Positions 25,535-35,861 of a stretch of 64,000 bases of DNA are shown here, piece after piece. The notes beneath the pieces are model-generated. The model had not been told where the DNA came from. It saw nothing but the letters and a program-made list of their open reading frames with translations, and ran no database searches. The position numbers and the translations under genes were made by a program. The stretch's first letter is position 1. The number at the start of each line of letters is the position of its first letter. The stretch is from UBA1205 sp045534635 (GTDB lineage Bacteria > Bacteroidota > Bacteroidia > Bacteroidales > WCHB1-69): NCBI GenBank assembly GCA_045534635.1, contig JAZSKB010000002.1, forward strand, positions 29,698 through 93,697, read 5' to 3'.

Positions 25535-26830
25535 TTATTGACTAATAATATCTTCTTCTGTATTAAATTTTCTAACAATAACTTTATCAATTCTTGCTCC
25601 ATCAATTTTAGATATTTCAAATTGGAAATTTTTCCATTCTATAAGTTCTCCTTCTGCTGGAATACGTTCTAAAATATCTAAAATAAGTCCACTTAACGTA
25701 TTATAATCAAATTCCTGATAATCGTCTTCCATATCAAAATAGGTTAGAAAATCATAGAAAGAATATTGACCATCAACTATCCATGTATTTTCTCCGTATT
25801 GCTCAATAGTTTCTTCGTCTTCGTCATGTTCGGACATTCTTCCCAACAAAGCCTCCATAATATCAACAGAAGTAATCATTCCTTGCAAAGAACCAAATTC
25901 ATCAGAAACAAAAGCATAATAAACCTGCGTTTTTTTAAAATGCTCCATAGCATTGTAAGTACTTGTATTTTCTGGTAAAAAATTTGGCTTTTCTACATAA
26001 GAAATTATATTCCATTTTTCATTAAGCAAACAATCCAATAAATTTTTTAAAGATATTACCCCAACGAGATTATCCAAATGCTTATCTACTACAGGATAAC
26101 AACTATGCATATCATTGTAAATCAATATTTTTACATCATCAATAGAGGCATTAACATCAATACATATTAAATCATTTCTATGGGTCATCACAGAAGCAAC
26201 ATCTCTATCTCCAAGGTCGAAAACTCGTTCTACAATATCTTGTTCAACATCTTGAACTTCTCCTTCTTTAGCTCCCATTTTTACCGCTGCCAAAATTTCT
26301 TCTTCTGTGATTTTCGCTTCTTCTTTTACCTGAATATGGAACACTCTCATTACTAAATCTATCGTTTTTACCAAAATCCAAACAAAAGGAGCAAAAACAA
26401 CAGAAAAGAAACTTAAAAAACCAGAAGATAATCGTAAAATTGTTTCAGGAAATGCCATACCTATTTTTTTAGGTATCAATTCTCCAAAAACAATTGTTAT
26501 ATAAGTAATCACAACTACTACAATTGTTTTTGCAATTACTCCTGCATAAACAGCAATATGAGGGAATTTGGCTAAAGTAATTTTTAATTCATTTGCAATG
26601 GTATCACCACTATATACCCCTGTAAGAATACCTATTAATGTGATACCAACCTGAATAGTGGACAAATATTTATCAGGATTTTCGATTAATGAGAGAGCTT
26701 TTTTAGAGCCTCTTTTATTTTCTTTCGATAAAGAAGATATCCTTACTCGACGAGAAGATATCAAAGATATTTCCGATAAGGATAACAATCCATTAAAAAA
26801 AATTAACAAAACAATAACTACAATTTCCAT
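25535..26830 (-). CDS. CNNM/CorC-HlyC family membrane protein with CBS domains
   Basis: 431 residues from the ATG (the frame extends to a TTG four codons earlier). Residues 1-180 form the DUF21/CNNM membrane domain (FFNGLLSLSEISLISSRR, GITLIGILTGVYSGD, VFGELIPKKIG); about 200-330 hold two CBS domains (DVASVMTHRNDL, YPVVDKHLDNLVGVISLKNL); about 345-431 is a CorC_HlyC domain (DGQYSFYDFLTYF, FQFEISKIDGARIDKV). Such proteins handle Mg2+ or Co2+ efflux; the old hemolysin name is misleading. Confidence 0.92.
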   Translation of the reverse strand: MEIVVIVLLIFFNGLLSLSEISLISSRRVRISSLSKENKRGSKKALSLIENPDKYLSTIQVGITLIGILTGVYSGDTIANELKITLAKFPHIAVYAGVIAKTIVVVVITYITIVFGELIPKKIGMAFPETILRLSSGFLSFFSVVFAPFVWILVKTIDLVMRVFHIQVKEEAKITEEEILAAVKMGAKEGEVQDVEQDIVERVFDLGDRDVASVMTHRNDLICIDVNASIDDVKILIYNDMHSCYPVVDKHLDNLVGVISLKNLLDCLLNEKWNIISYVEKPNFLPENTSTYNAMEHFKKTQVYYAFVSDEFGSLQGMITSVDIMEALLGRMSEHDEDEETIEQYGENTWIVDGQYSFYDFLTYFDMEDDYQEFDYNTLSGLILDILERIPAEGELIEWKNFQFEISKIDGARIDKVIVRKFNTEEDIISQ

Positions 26831-26844
26831 AATCTTATTCAAGT

Positions 26845-26880
26845 AAAAAAGAGCGTCTGCCTATAGACAGACACTCTTAA
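26845..26880 (-). terminator. Terminator of the rpoBC-DUF3467 operon
   Basis: On the minus strand AAGAGTGTCTG and CAGACGCTCTT pair with one mismatch around an 8-base loop, followed by six T. It lies a few bases after the DUF3467 stop and would end the long ribosomal/RNA polymerase operon. Confidence 0.75.
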
Positions 26881-26885
26881 CTTTT

Positions 26886-27191
26886 TTAAGCATCTCCTCT
26901 TGATTTTCCAAAATTGACAGGAGGCACACTATACTCGGAAATATGACCTACATTAGATTCATATCTTTTGATATTTTCATCTAAAGCAGCTAATAATCGT
27001 TTTGCATGTTGTGGTGTCAATATTATTCTCGACTTTACCTTTCCTTTATTTTTTCCGGGCATTATCGAAATAAAATCAACAACAAACTCAGTAGGAGAAT
27101 GACTAATTACAGCTAAATTAGAATAAATTCCCTCTGCAACTTCATCTGTGATAGCAAATTCTATCTCTTCTTTGTGTTTATTTTCGTCCAT
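26886..27191 (-). CDS. DUF3467 family protein
   Basis: 101 residues. The sequence EIEFAITDEVAEGIYSNLAVI, HSPTEFVVDFISIMPG, KSRIILTPQHAKRLLAAL is the DUF3467 core, a small soluble family widespread in Bacteroidota with no known function. It sits 2 bp after rpoC and before the operon terminator, so it is made with RNA polymerase subunits; this link is usual in the phylum. Confidence 0.92.
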   Translation of the reverse strand: MDENKHKEEIEFAITDEVAEGIYSNLAVISHSPTEFVVDFISIMPGKNKGKVKSRIILTPQHAKRLLAALDENIKRYESNVGHISEYSVPPVNFGKSRGDA

Positions 27192-27193
27192 AT

Positions 27194-30100
27194 TTATTTT
27201 TGTTTTGAAGCCAATAATGCATCATATTCTTCTTTCGAGCCTACGATAATGTTTTCGTATTCACGCAAACCTGTTCCACAAGGAATCAATTTACCAACAA
27301 TAACATTTTCTTTCAATCCTTCCAGTGTATCTACTTTTGCATTAACAGCTGCTTCTGTCAATACTTTTGTTGTTTCTTGGAAAGATGCTGCTGATATGAA
27401 ACTTCTTGTTTGTAACGATGCTCTTGTTATACCTTGCAATACTTGTTTTCCTGTTGCTGGAGAAGCATCTCTAACTTCAAGAATCATTTTATCTTGTCGT
27501 TTCAACATTGAATTTTCATCTCGAACTTCTCTTAATGATAATATTTGACCTTTTTGGAATCTTGTAGAATCGCCAGATTCCACAACAACTTTTTTATCCC
27601 AAATTTCATCATTTTCTTCTTGGAATTCAATTTTGTTAACCAATTCTCCTTCCAAGAAACGAGTATCACCTGGATCTTCTATTTCTACTTTACGCATCAT
27701 TTGTCTAACGATAACCTCAAAATGTTTATCGTTAATTTTAACACCTTGTAAACGATATACTTCTTGTATTTCATTTACAATATATTCTTGAACTTTCATA
27801 GGTCCACCTACAGACAATATGTCCGCTGGTGTTAAAGCACCTTCTGACAAAGGAGTTCCAGCTCGAACAAAATCGTTTTCTTGTGCTAAAATTTGTTTAG
27901 ATGTTGATATCAAATAACGCTTTTCTTCTCCAGTTTTTGAAGTTATAATCACTTCTCGATTACCGCGTTTCAAACGTTTACTAAATGAAACAACTCCATC
28001 AATTTCTGCTACTACCGCTGGGTCTGAAGGATTTCTTGCTTCAAACAATTCGGTAACACGTGGAAGACCTCCAGTAATATCGCCTGTTTTTCCAAAAGTA
28101 CGTGGTATTTTTACCAAAATTTCACCAGCAATAATATTATCACCTTCGTTTACTTCCAAACGTGCCCCTACTGGAACATCATATTCTTTAAGCAATTCTC
28201 CATTCTTATCTAAAATTCTAAGAGAAGGGCTCTTTGTTTTCTGACGACTTTCTATAATAATTTTAGAAGTCATTCCTGTTTGTTCATCTGTTTCTGTACG
28301 ATAGGTTATCGATTCTATTATATCATTGAACTGAACTGTTCCTGCAACTTCAGAGATAATCAATGCATTGAATGCTTCCCATTCTGCAATTACATCTCCT
28401 TTATTTACTTTATCTCCAGATTTGAAATACAAATATGAACCATAAGGAACATTTGCAGACATCAATACAAAACTACTTGTACCATCTGTAATTTTCATTT
28501 CTCCTGAACGTCCAACAACTCTGTGACATTCAACGACTTCTCCAGTTTCTTTATTTTCCTTTTTCACTGGTAAAGTACGCAATTCTTCAAATTCGATAAT
28601 ACCATCAGTTTTTGCTTTAATATCCGCTTGAACACTAAGGTTTCCTGCAACCCCACCGACATGGAATGTACGCAATGTCAACTGAGTTCCGGGCTCTCCA
28701 ATAGATTGTGCAGCAATAACACCAACGGCCTCTCCTTTTTGAACCATTTTAGAAGTTGCTAAATTTCTTCCATAACATTTCGCACAAACTCCACTCTTAG
28801 ATTCACAAGTGAGAACAGAACGTATTTCTAATTCTTCAATTCCTGCTTCTTCTATTGCTTTAGAAATTTCTTCTGTTAATTCTTCTCCGGCTTTAACAAT
28901 CAATTGACCTGTTTGAGGATGATAAACATCGTGAACTGAAGTACGACCTAATATTCTATCATAAAGAGACTCTACAACTTCATCATTTTTTTTCAATGTT
29001 CCAACCAACAAACCTCTCAATGTTCCACAATCTTCATCAACAATAACAACATCGTGAGCAACATCTACCAATCGACGGGTCAAATAACCAGCATCAGCCG
29101 TTTTCAAAGCAGTATCTGCCAAACCTTTACGAGCACCGTGTGTTGAAATAAAATATTCCATTACAGAAAGTCCTTCTTTAAAGTTTGACAAAATTGGGTT
29201 TTCAATAATTTCACCACCAGCAGCACCCGCTTTTGTTGGTTTTGCCATCAAACCACGCATACCAGACAACTGACGAATTTGCTCTTGTGAACCACGAGCT
29301 CCTGAATCCAACATCATATATACAGAATTAAATCCTTGACGGTCTTTAGACAATTTGTCCATCAAAATACGACTTAATTTTGCATTAGTATGTGTCCAAA
29401 TATCAATTACTTTATTATAACGTTCATTATCTGTAATCAATCCGCCATGATAATGCATTAATACCTCATCTACTTGTTCATTTGCTTCGGCTATCAATGC
29501 TGTTTTTTCTTCTGGAATAATTACATCTCCCAAATTAAATGACAAACCACCTTTGAATGCCATTCTATATCCCATATCCTTAATATCATCTAAGAATTTC
29601 GCTGTTTTAGCTGTACCTGTTTTTTTCAAAACATCACCGATGATATCTCTCAATGATTTTTTTGTTAGTAATTTATTGATAAAACCATATTCTTTAGGAA
29701 CTACTTCATTGAATAATACACGACCAACGGTAGTTTCTATCAACTCCATTTTTCCATCACCATTGAGATTCACTTTACATTTAATGACTGCATTTGTATG
29801 AACCTTATTTTCATTATGAGCCATTATCACCTCTTCTGGGGAATAGAAAATCATACCTTCACCTTTTACTTTTTCTGTTTCTGTAGAAACCAAAGGTTTG
29901 GTGATATAATACAATCCTAATACCATATCCTGAGAAGGAACAGTAACAGGAGCACCATTAGCAGGATTTAAAATATTGTGAGATGCTAACATCAACATTT
30001 GTGCTTCCAAAATAGCGGCATTTCCAAGAGGAACATGAACTGCCATTTGGTCACCATCAAAGTCTGCATTGAACGCTGTACAACACAATGGATGCAAACG

Positions 30101-31480
30101 AATTGCTTTACCTTCTACCAATTTTGGTTGAAATGCTTGAATCCCCAAACGGTGCAAAGTCGGAGCACGGTTCAACAATATTGGATGTCCTTTTAATATA
30201 TTTTCCAAAATATCCCATACAACAGGGTCTTTTCTATCTACAATTTTCTTTGCAGATTTCACCGTTTTAACGATTCCACGTTCTAACATCTTTCTGATGA
30301 TAAACGGTTTAAATAATTCTGCTGCCATATCTTTTGGAAGACCACATTCATTTAAATGTAATTCTGGTCCTACCACAATTACCGAACGTCCTGAATAATC
30401 AACACGTTTACCCAATAAGTTTTGACGGAATCGACCAGTTTTACCTTTCAAACTATCAGATAAAGATTTCAATGGACGAGCATCCGCTTTAAATGCGGAA
30501 GATTTTTTTGAATTATCAAACAAAGAATCAACTGCCTCTTGCAACATACGTTTTTCATTACGCATAATTACATCAGGGGCTTTAATTTCTAACAATCTTT
30601 TCAAACGATTGTTACGAATGATTACTCTACGATAAAGTTCGTTTAAATCTGATGTTGCAAAACGTCCACCATCAAGAGGCACCAATGGACGCAATTCTGG
30701 TGGTATCACAGGAATAATTTTTACAATCATCCATTCTGGACGATTTTCTATACGTTTACGACTGTCTCTAAACGATTCATAAACATGCAATCGTTTTAAA
30801 ATTTCCTGTTTTCTTTGTTGAGAAGTTTCTTTATTTGCTCTATCTCTCAATTCATAAGATTCTTTATCTATATCTATAGAAAGAATTAAATCTTCAATTG
30901 CTTCAGCACCCATTTTTGCAATAAATTTATTTGGGTCTGAATCATCTAAAAGTTGGTTATCTTTAGGAAGATTTTCTAAAATTTCAAAATATTCTTCTTC
31001 TTGCAACAGATTCAATCGTCCTATACCCAATTCTGCTGCCGCTCCGGCTTGAATAACTACAAATTTTTCGTAATAGATAACGGCATCTAACGCTTTTGAT
31101 GGCAATCCTACATAAGCACCAAGACGATTTGGTAAAGACTTAAAAAACCATATATGAGCCACAGGAATCACCAATTGAATATGTCCCATACGTTCTCTTC
31201 TTACCTTACGTTCGGTAACTTCTACACCACAATGGTCACAGATAACGCCTTTATATCTAATACGTTTGTATTTTCCACAATGACATTCCCAATCTTTTAT
31301 AGGCCCAAATATGCGTTCACAAAACAAACCATCTCGTTCCGCTTTGTATGTACGATAATTAATAGTTTCTGGCTTTGTTACTTCTCCTTTTGAACGCTCT
31401 AACATAGACTCTGGAGATGCCAAGCTTATTGTAATTTGTGAAAAATCTTTTCTTACGTTGTTATCTTTTCTAAAAGCCAT
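27194..31480 (-). CDS. rpoC: DNA-directed RNA polymerase subunit beta'
   Basis: 1428 residues. An N-terminal zinc site (CHCGKYKRIRYKGVICDHCG), the catalytic Mg2+ motif NADFDGDQMAVH, the bridge-helix/trigger-loop region (GARGSQEQIRQLSGMRGLMA), and a second zinc site CESKSGVCAKCYG are all present. It forms the polymerase core with beta (rpoB, 49 bp upstream). Length is normal for Bacteroidota. Confidence 0.99.
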   Translation of the reverse strand: MAFRKDNNVRKDFSQITISLASPESMLERSKGEVTKPETINYRTYKAERDGLFCERIFGPIKDWECHCGKYKRIRYKGVICDHCGVEVTERKVRRERMGHIQLVIPVAHIWFFKSLPNRLGAYVGLPSKALDAVIYYEKFVVIQAGAAAELGIGRLNLLQEEEYFEILENLPKDNQLLDDSDPNKFIAKMGAEAIEDLILSIDIDKESYELRDRANKETSQQRKQEILKRLHVYESFRDSRKRIENRPEWMIVKIIPVIPPELRPLVPLDGGRFATSDLNELYRRVIIRNNRLKRLLEIKAPDVIMRNEKRMLQEAVDSLFDNSKKSSAFKADARPLKSLSDSLKGKTGRFRQNLLGKRVDYSGRSVIVVGPELHLNECGLPKDMAAELFKPFIIRKMLERGIVKTVKSAKKIVDRKDPVVWDILENILKGHPILLNRAPTLHRLGIQAFQPKLVEGKAIRLHPLCCTAFNADFDGDQMAVHVPLGNAAILEAQMLMLASHNILNPANGAPVTVPSQDMVLGLYYITKPLVSTETEKVKGEGMIFYSPEEVIMAHNENKVHTNAVIKCKVNLNGDGKMELIETTVGRVLFNEVVPKEYGFINKLLTKKSLRDIIGDVLKKTGTAKTAKFLDDIKDMGYRMAFKGGLSFNLGDVIIPEEKTALIAEANEQVDEVLMHYHGGLITDNERYNKVIDIWTHTNAKLSRILMDKLSKDRQGFNSVYMMLDSGARGSQEQIRQLSGMRGLMAKPTKAGAAGGEIIENPILSNFKEGLSVMEYFISTHGARKGLADTALKTADAGYLTRRLVDVAHDVVIVDEDCGTLRGLLVGTLKKNDEVVESLYDRILGRTSVHDVYHPQTGQLIVKAGEELTEEISKAIEEAGIEELEIRSVLTCESKSGVCAKCYGRNLATSKMVQKGEAVGVIAAQSIGEPGTQLTLRTFHVGGVAGNLSVQADIKAKTDGIIEFEELRTLPVKKENKETGEVVECHRVVGRSGEMKITDGTSSFVLMSANVPYGSYLYFKSGDKVNKGDVIAEWEAFNALIISEVAGTVQFNDIIESITYRTETDEQTGMTSKIIIESRQKTKSPSLRILDKNGELLKEYDVPVGARLEVNEGDNIIAGEILVKIPRTFGKTGDITGGLPRVTELFEARNPSDPAVVAEIDGVVSFSKRLKRGNREVIITSKTGEEKRYLISTSKQILAQENDFVRAGTPLSEGALTPADILSVGGPMKVQEYIVNEIQEVYRLQGVKINDKHFEVIVRQMMRKVEIEDPGDTRFLEGELVNKIEFQEENDEIWDKKVVVESGDSTRFQKGQILSLREVRDENSMLKRQDKMILEVRDASPATGKQVLQGITRASLQTRSFISAASFQETTKVLTEAAVNAKVDTLEGLKENVIVGKLIPCGTGLREYENIIVGSKEEYDALLASKQK

Positions 31481-31529
31481 GATTTATTTTTTGTATAACA
31501 AATTCAAACATTAAATTAACTGACGAAAA

Positions 31530-34500
31530 TTACTCAAAAGTAACTTCTAAACACAAACTGCGTAACTCATTGATTAACACATTGAAAGACTCTGGCAATC
31601 CTGGTGTTGGAGCAACTTCTCCTTTCACGATTGCTTCATAAGTTTTCGCTCTTCCTGTTACATCATCAGATTTTACAGTTAAAATTTCTCTTAATATATT
31701 AGCAGCACCAAATGCTTCCAATGCCCATACCTCCATTTCTCCAAAACGCTGACCTCCAAATTGTGCTTTACCGCCAAGAGGTTGTTGTGTTATCAATGAA
31801 TATGGTCCGATAGAACGAGCATGCATTTTATCGTCCACCATGTGATGCAATTTCAACATATAAATATATCCTACTGTTACAGGCTGTTCAAATCTATCGC
31901 CAGTACCTCCATCGTATAAATATACACTACCATTTTCTGGAAGATTTGCTTTTTTAAGATAAGCATTTACTTCTTCTCCTGTTGCTCCGTCAAAAATTGG
32001 AGTTGCAAATTTAATTCCCAATTCATGACCGGCCCAACCTAAAATAGTTTCATAAATTTGACCTATATTCATACGTGAAGGCACACCCAATGGATTCAAT
32101 ACGATATCTACTGGTGTTCCATCTTCCATAAATGGCATATCTTCTTCACGAACAATTTTTGCAACAATACCTTTATTTCCATGACGACCTGCCATCTTAT
32201 CTCCAACGCGTAGTTTACGTTTACTTGCCAAATAAACTTTCGCCATTTGGACAATACCTGATGGTAATTCATCTCCTACTGTAATCGCAAATTTCTTACG
32301 TGTTGATTGTGCTACCAATTCTCTATATTTTTCGTTGTAATTTCTTACAGTACGCTCTACCAATTGATTAATTTTGGCATCTGTTGTCCAACCTCTTAAA
32401 TCTACACAATTATAATCAATTGCTGCCAATGCTTTTTGTGAAAATTTAGGTCCTTTCGGAATAAATACATTTCCTGCATTATCCATTACTCCATGAGACA
32501 ATTTTCCATCTAATATCTTATACAATTTTTGTACAAGAACATCTTTCAACGCACTTTCTTCTTTTTCAAATTGAACTTCTACATCTCGTACTGTTTCTTT
32601 CTCTTTTATTTTACCCTTGCGGGTTTTCATATTACGAGAAAACAAACGAGTTTCCAATACATAACCTTCCGTTGATGGTGGTGCTTTCAAAGAAGCATCT
32701 TTTACATCACCTGCTTTATCTCCGAAAATAGCACGAAGCAATTTCTCTTCTGGGGTTGGATAAGATTCACCTTTAGGGGTAATTTTTCCTATTAATATAT
32801 CACCTTCTTTTATTGGTGTTCCAACAAATACCAAACCATTATCATCTAAATTTTTAGTAGCATCTAAACTTACGTTTGGTATATCATTTGTTAATTCTTC
32901 TGCTCCTCGTTTGGTTTCTCTTACTTCCAAGGTATATTCATCAACATGAATTGAAGTAAACCAATCTTCTTTTACAACACGTTCTGAAATAACAATAGCA
33001 TCTTCAAAATTATAACCTTTCCATGGCATAAATGCAACTTTTAGGTTACGTCCTAATGCTAATTCTCCATTTTGTGTTGCATATCCTTCGGTAAGAACTT
33101 GTCCTTTAGATACTCGTTGACCTCTTCTTACTATCGGTTGAATATTAATAGATGTACTTTGATTAGTTCTTTGATGTTTTGTTAAATAATATGTCTTTAT
33201 ACTATTTTCAAAATTCACCAAATCATCATCTCCTGTTCTATCATATTTTATTCTAATTTGAGTAGCATCTACATAATCTACTTTACCTTCTCCTTCTGCA
33301 TAAATTTGAGAACGAGAACTACGAGCTACTGTTTCTTCAATACCAGTACCAACAATAGGTGCTTGTGGACGCATCAAAGGCACCGCTTGACGCATCATGT
33401 TAGAACCCATTAATGCACGGTTAGCATCATCATGTTCTAAGAATGGAATTAAAGAAGCCGCAATAGATGCAATTTGATTAGGAGCAACATCTAATGCATT
33501 TAATTCTTCAGGAGTAACAATAGGATAATCTGCTGTACTTCGGGCTTTAATTCTACTTTCTTTTAATTCTCCTGTTTCATTATCAAATTGTGTTGTTGCC
33601 TGAGCGATAGTCATATTTTCTTCTTCTTCTGCACCAACATATACAGGTTCTTCTCCAACAACAACTTTTCCTTCTACTACTTTACGATATGGTGTCTCTA
33701 TAAATCCTAAATGATTGATTTTTGCATACACACACAAAGAAGATATCAAACCAATGTTTGGTCCTTCTGGAGTTTCAATAGTACACAAACGTCCATAATG
33801 AGTATAGTGAACGTCACGAACTTCAAAACCAGCTCTTTCACGAGATAATCCACCTTGTCCCAAAGCAGAAATTCTTCTTTTATGAGTAATTTCTGCCAAT
33901 GGATTGGTTTGATCCATAAATTGTGAAAGTTGATTTGTTCCAAAAAATGAATTGATAACTGATGTTAATGTTTTTGCATTAATCAAATCTATTGGAGTAA
34001 ACAATTCGTTGTCTCTAACATTCATTCTATCTCGAATAGTACGAGCCATTCTCATAAGACCAATTCCAAATTGAGCAGACAACTGTTCTCCCACTGTTCT
34101 AATTCTTCTATTGCTCAAGTGGTCAATATCATCAACTTCCGCTTTTGCATTGATAAGTTCTATCAAATGCTTAATTATTGAAATTATATCCTCTTTGGTC
34201 AACACTCTTGTTTCCATCGGAATATTTAGATTGAGTTTTCTATTGATTCTATAACGACCAACTTCTCCCAAATCATAACGTTTTTCCGAGAAAAACAATT
34301 TATCCAATGCTTGACGTGCTGTTTCATCATCAGGTGGAGCCGTACTACGCAATTGGAAATAAATATATTCTATTGCCTGCTTTTCAGAATTAGCAGGGTC
34401 TTTTTGTAATGTATTAAAAATGATTGAATAGTCAATTTGTGAAGTATCTTCTTTGTGAATAAGAATAGTCTTTATACCATTATCAACTATTAAATCTATA

Positions 34501-35333
34501 TGTTTCTCTTCTAAAATTTCTTCTCTTTCTATAAGAACATCAGTACGAGGAATTGTAACTACCTCTCCTGTTTCTTCATCTACGAAATCTTCGTTCCAAG
34601 TTCTAACAACTCGAGCAGCAAGTTTTGTTCCCAATAAGCGACGCAAATTGGTTTTAGTTGCTTTTACTTCATTTGCCATATCAAATATTGACAAAATATC
34701 TTTATCGGATTCATAACCGATAGCACGAAGCAATGTTGTTACTGGTAATTTTTTCTTTCTATCAATGTAAGCATACATTACATTGGAAATATCTGTTGTA
34801 AATTCTATCCAAGAACCTTTGAATGGAATAATTCTTGCTGAATACAATTGTGTTCCATTTGTATGATACGATGTTCCAAAGAAAACACCAGGAGAACGAT
34901 GTAATTGAGAAACCACAACTCTTTCGGCACCATTAATAATAAAAGTACCTTTTTCTGTCATATACGGAATTAATCCAAGATATACTTCTTGAATTATGGT
35001 TTCAAAATCTTCATGATCTACGTCTGTACAATAAAGTCGCAATTTTGCTTTAAGAGGTACACTATAAGTCAGCCCTCTCTCGATGCACTCTTCTATGGTA
35101 TAACGAGGTGCATCTACATAATAGTCCATAAACTCTAACACGAAACTATTACGTGTATCCGAAATTGGAAAGTTCTCCATAAATACCTGATGAAGACCTT
35201 CCTTACATCTTAGTTCAGGGTTGGTGTCCACCTGAAAAAAATCTCTAAATGATTTCAACTGTATATCCAAAAAATCGGGATATGCAGGCGTCTCAACTGA
35301 GGCGAAACTAATTCGTTCTGTATTGTTAACCAA
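31530..35333 (-). CDS. rpoB: DNA-directed RNA polymerase subunit beta
   Basis: 1267 residues, full length. The rifampicin-region sequence FFGTNQLSQFMDQTNPLAEITHKRR and the downstream GGLSRERAGFEVRDVH are intact and of the sensitive type, with the flap and the C-terminal KAQFGGQRFGEMEVWALEAFG. There is no ATG before the conserved start NNTERISFASV; the frame upstream has TTG (used here) and an ATT, so a TTG start is the simplest reading. The 112-bp gap to rplL holds a strong hairpin that may adjust polymerase relative to ribosomal protein synthesis. Confidence 0.98.
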   Translation of the reverse strand: MVNNTERISFASVETPAYPDFLDIQLKSFRDFFQVDTNPELRCKEGLHQVFMENFPISDTRNSFVLEFMDYYVDAPRYTIEECIERGLTYSVPLKAKLRLYCTDVDHEDFETIIQEVYLGLIPYMTEKGTFIINGAERVVVSQLHRSPGVFFGTSYHTNGTQLYSARIIPFKGSWIEFTTDISNVMYAYIDRKKKLPVTTLLRAIGYESDKDILSIFDMANEVKATKTNLRRLLGTKLAARVVRTWNEDFVDEETGEVVTIPRTDVLIEREEILEEKHIDLIVDNGIKTILIHKEDTSQIDYSIIFNTLQKDPANSEKQAIEYIYFQLRSTAPPDDETARQALDKLFFSEKRYDLGEVGRYRINRKLNLNIPMETRVLTKEDIISIIKHLIELINAKAEVDDIDHLSNRRIRTVGEQLSAQFGIGLMRMARTIRDRMNVRDNELFTPIDLINAKTLTSVINSFFGTNQLSQFMDQTNPLAEITHKRRISALGQGGLSRERAGFEVRDVHYTHYGRLCTIETPEGPNIGLISSLCVYAKINHLGFIETPYRKVVEGKVVVGEEPVYVGAEEEENMTIAQATTQFDNETGELKESRIKARSTADYPIVTPEELNALDVAPNQIASIAASLIPFLEHDDANRALMGSNMMRQAVPLMRPQAPIVGTGIEETVARSSRSQIYAEGEGKVDYVDATQIRIKYDRTGDDDLVNFENSIKTYYLTKHQRTNQSTSINIQPIVRRGQRVSKGQVLTEGYATQNGELALGRNLKVAFMPWKGYNFEDAIVISERVVKEDWFTSIHVDEYTLEVRETKRGAEELTNDIPNVSLDATKNLDDNGLVFVGTPIKEGDILIGKITPKGESYPTPEEKLLRAIFGDKAGDVKDASLKAPPSTEGYVLETRLFSRNMKTRKGKIKEKETVRDVEVQFEKEESALKDVLVQKLYKILDGKLSHGVMDNAGNVFIPKGPKFSQKALAAIDYNCVDLRGWTTDAKINQLVERTVRNYNEKYRELVAQSTRKKFAITVGDELPSGIVQMAKVYLASKRKLRVGDKMAGRHGNKGIVAKIVREEDMPFMEDGTPVDIVLNPLGVPSRMNIGQIYETILGWAGHELGIKFATPIFDGATGEEVNAYLKKANLPENGSVYLYDGGTGDRFEQPVTVGYIYMLKLHHMVDDKMHARSIGPYSLITQQPLGGKAQFGGQRFGEMEVWALEAFGAANILREILTVKSDDVTGRAKTYEAIVKGEVAPTPGLPESFNVLINELRSLCLEVTFE

Positions 35334-35393
35334 AGCTTTAGGTTTTAAAATGTTTGACGAATAAAAAAAATTAAGAACGTTGTTTTACAAAAC

Positions 35394-35430
35394 ACATATA
35401 AGCCACCCTTAAAAAAGGGGGCTTATATGT
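35394..35430 (-). terminator. Attenuator-like hairpin between rplL and rpoB
   Basis: 11-bp arms (ACATATAAGCC / GGCTTATATGT) extended by further G-C pairs around a poly-A loop. On the minus strand it is followed by TGTTTTG, a poor T-tract. This is the site where E. coli has the partial terminator that lowers rpoBC relative to rplJL, so a leaky terminator is likely. Confidence 0.65.
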
Positions 35431-35445
35431 AAAAAATTAGCGTAT

Positions 35446-35820
35446 TTATTTAATTTCAACGCTAGCACCAGCTTCTTCTAAAGATTTTTTCAAAGCATCT
35501 GCTTCATCTTTAGAAACTCCTTCTTTTACAGTTTTTGGTGCACCATCAACCAATTCTTTTGCTTCTTTCAAACCAAGACTAGTTAATTCTTTCACCAATT
35601 TAACAACTGCTAATTTTTGAGCACCTGCTTCTTTCAAAATTACATCAAAAGATGTTTTTTCTTCTGCTGCTGGACCTGCTACTGCTGGACCTGCTGCTAC
35701 TGCTACTGCTGCTGCTGCTGGTTCAATACCATACTCATCTTTTAAAATCTGAGCTAACTCATTTACTTCTTTTACTGTTAAGTTAACTAATTGTTCTGCA
35801 AATGATTTCAAATCTGCCAT
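35446..35820 (-). CDS. rplL: Ribosomal protein bL12 (L7/L12)
   Basis: 124 residues. The N-terminal dimer domain (FAEQLVNLTVKEVNELAQIL), an Ala/Val/Pro-rich hinge (about 36-52) encoded by GCT/GCA runs, and the C-terminal factor-binding domain (EEKTSFDVILKEAGAQKL, LGLKEAKELVDGAP). It forms the ribosomal stalk that recruits translation GTPases. It follows rplJ by 41 bp. Confidence 0.98.
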   Translation of the reverse strand: MADLKSFAEQLVNLTVKEVNELAQILKDEYGIEPAAAAVAVAAGPAVAGPAAEEKTSFDVILKEAGAQKLAVVKLVKELTSLGLKEAKELVDGAPKTVKEGVSKDEADALKKSLEEAGASVEIK

Positions 35821-35861
35821 TTTTATTATTTTTTTTAATGTTTTTTACTTTATTTAATTAA

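Noticed and set aside
35650..35730. Trinucleotide GCT/GCA-type run
   Set aside because: It encodes the Ala-rich hinge of bL12 and is expected.
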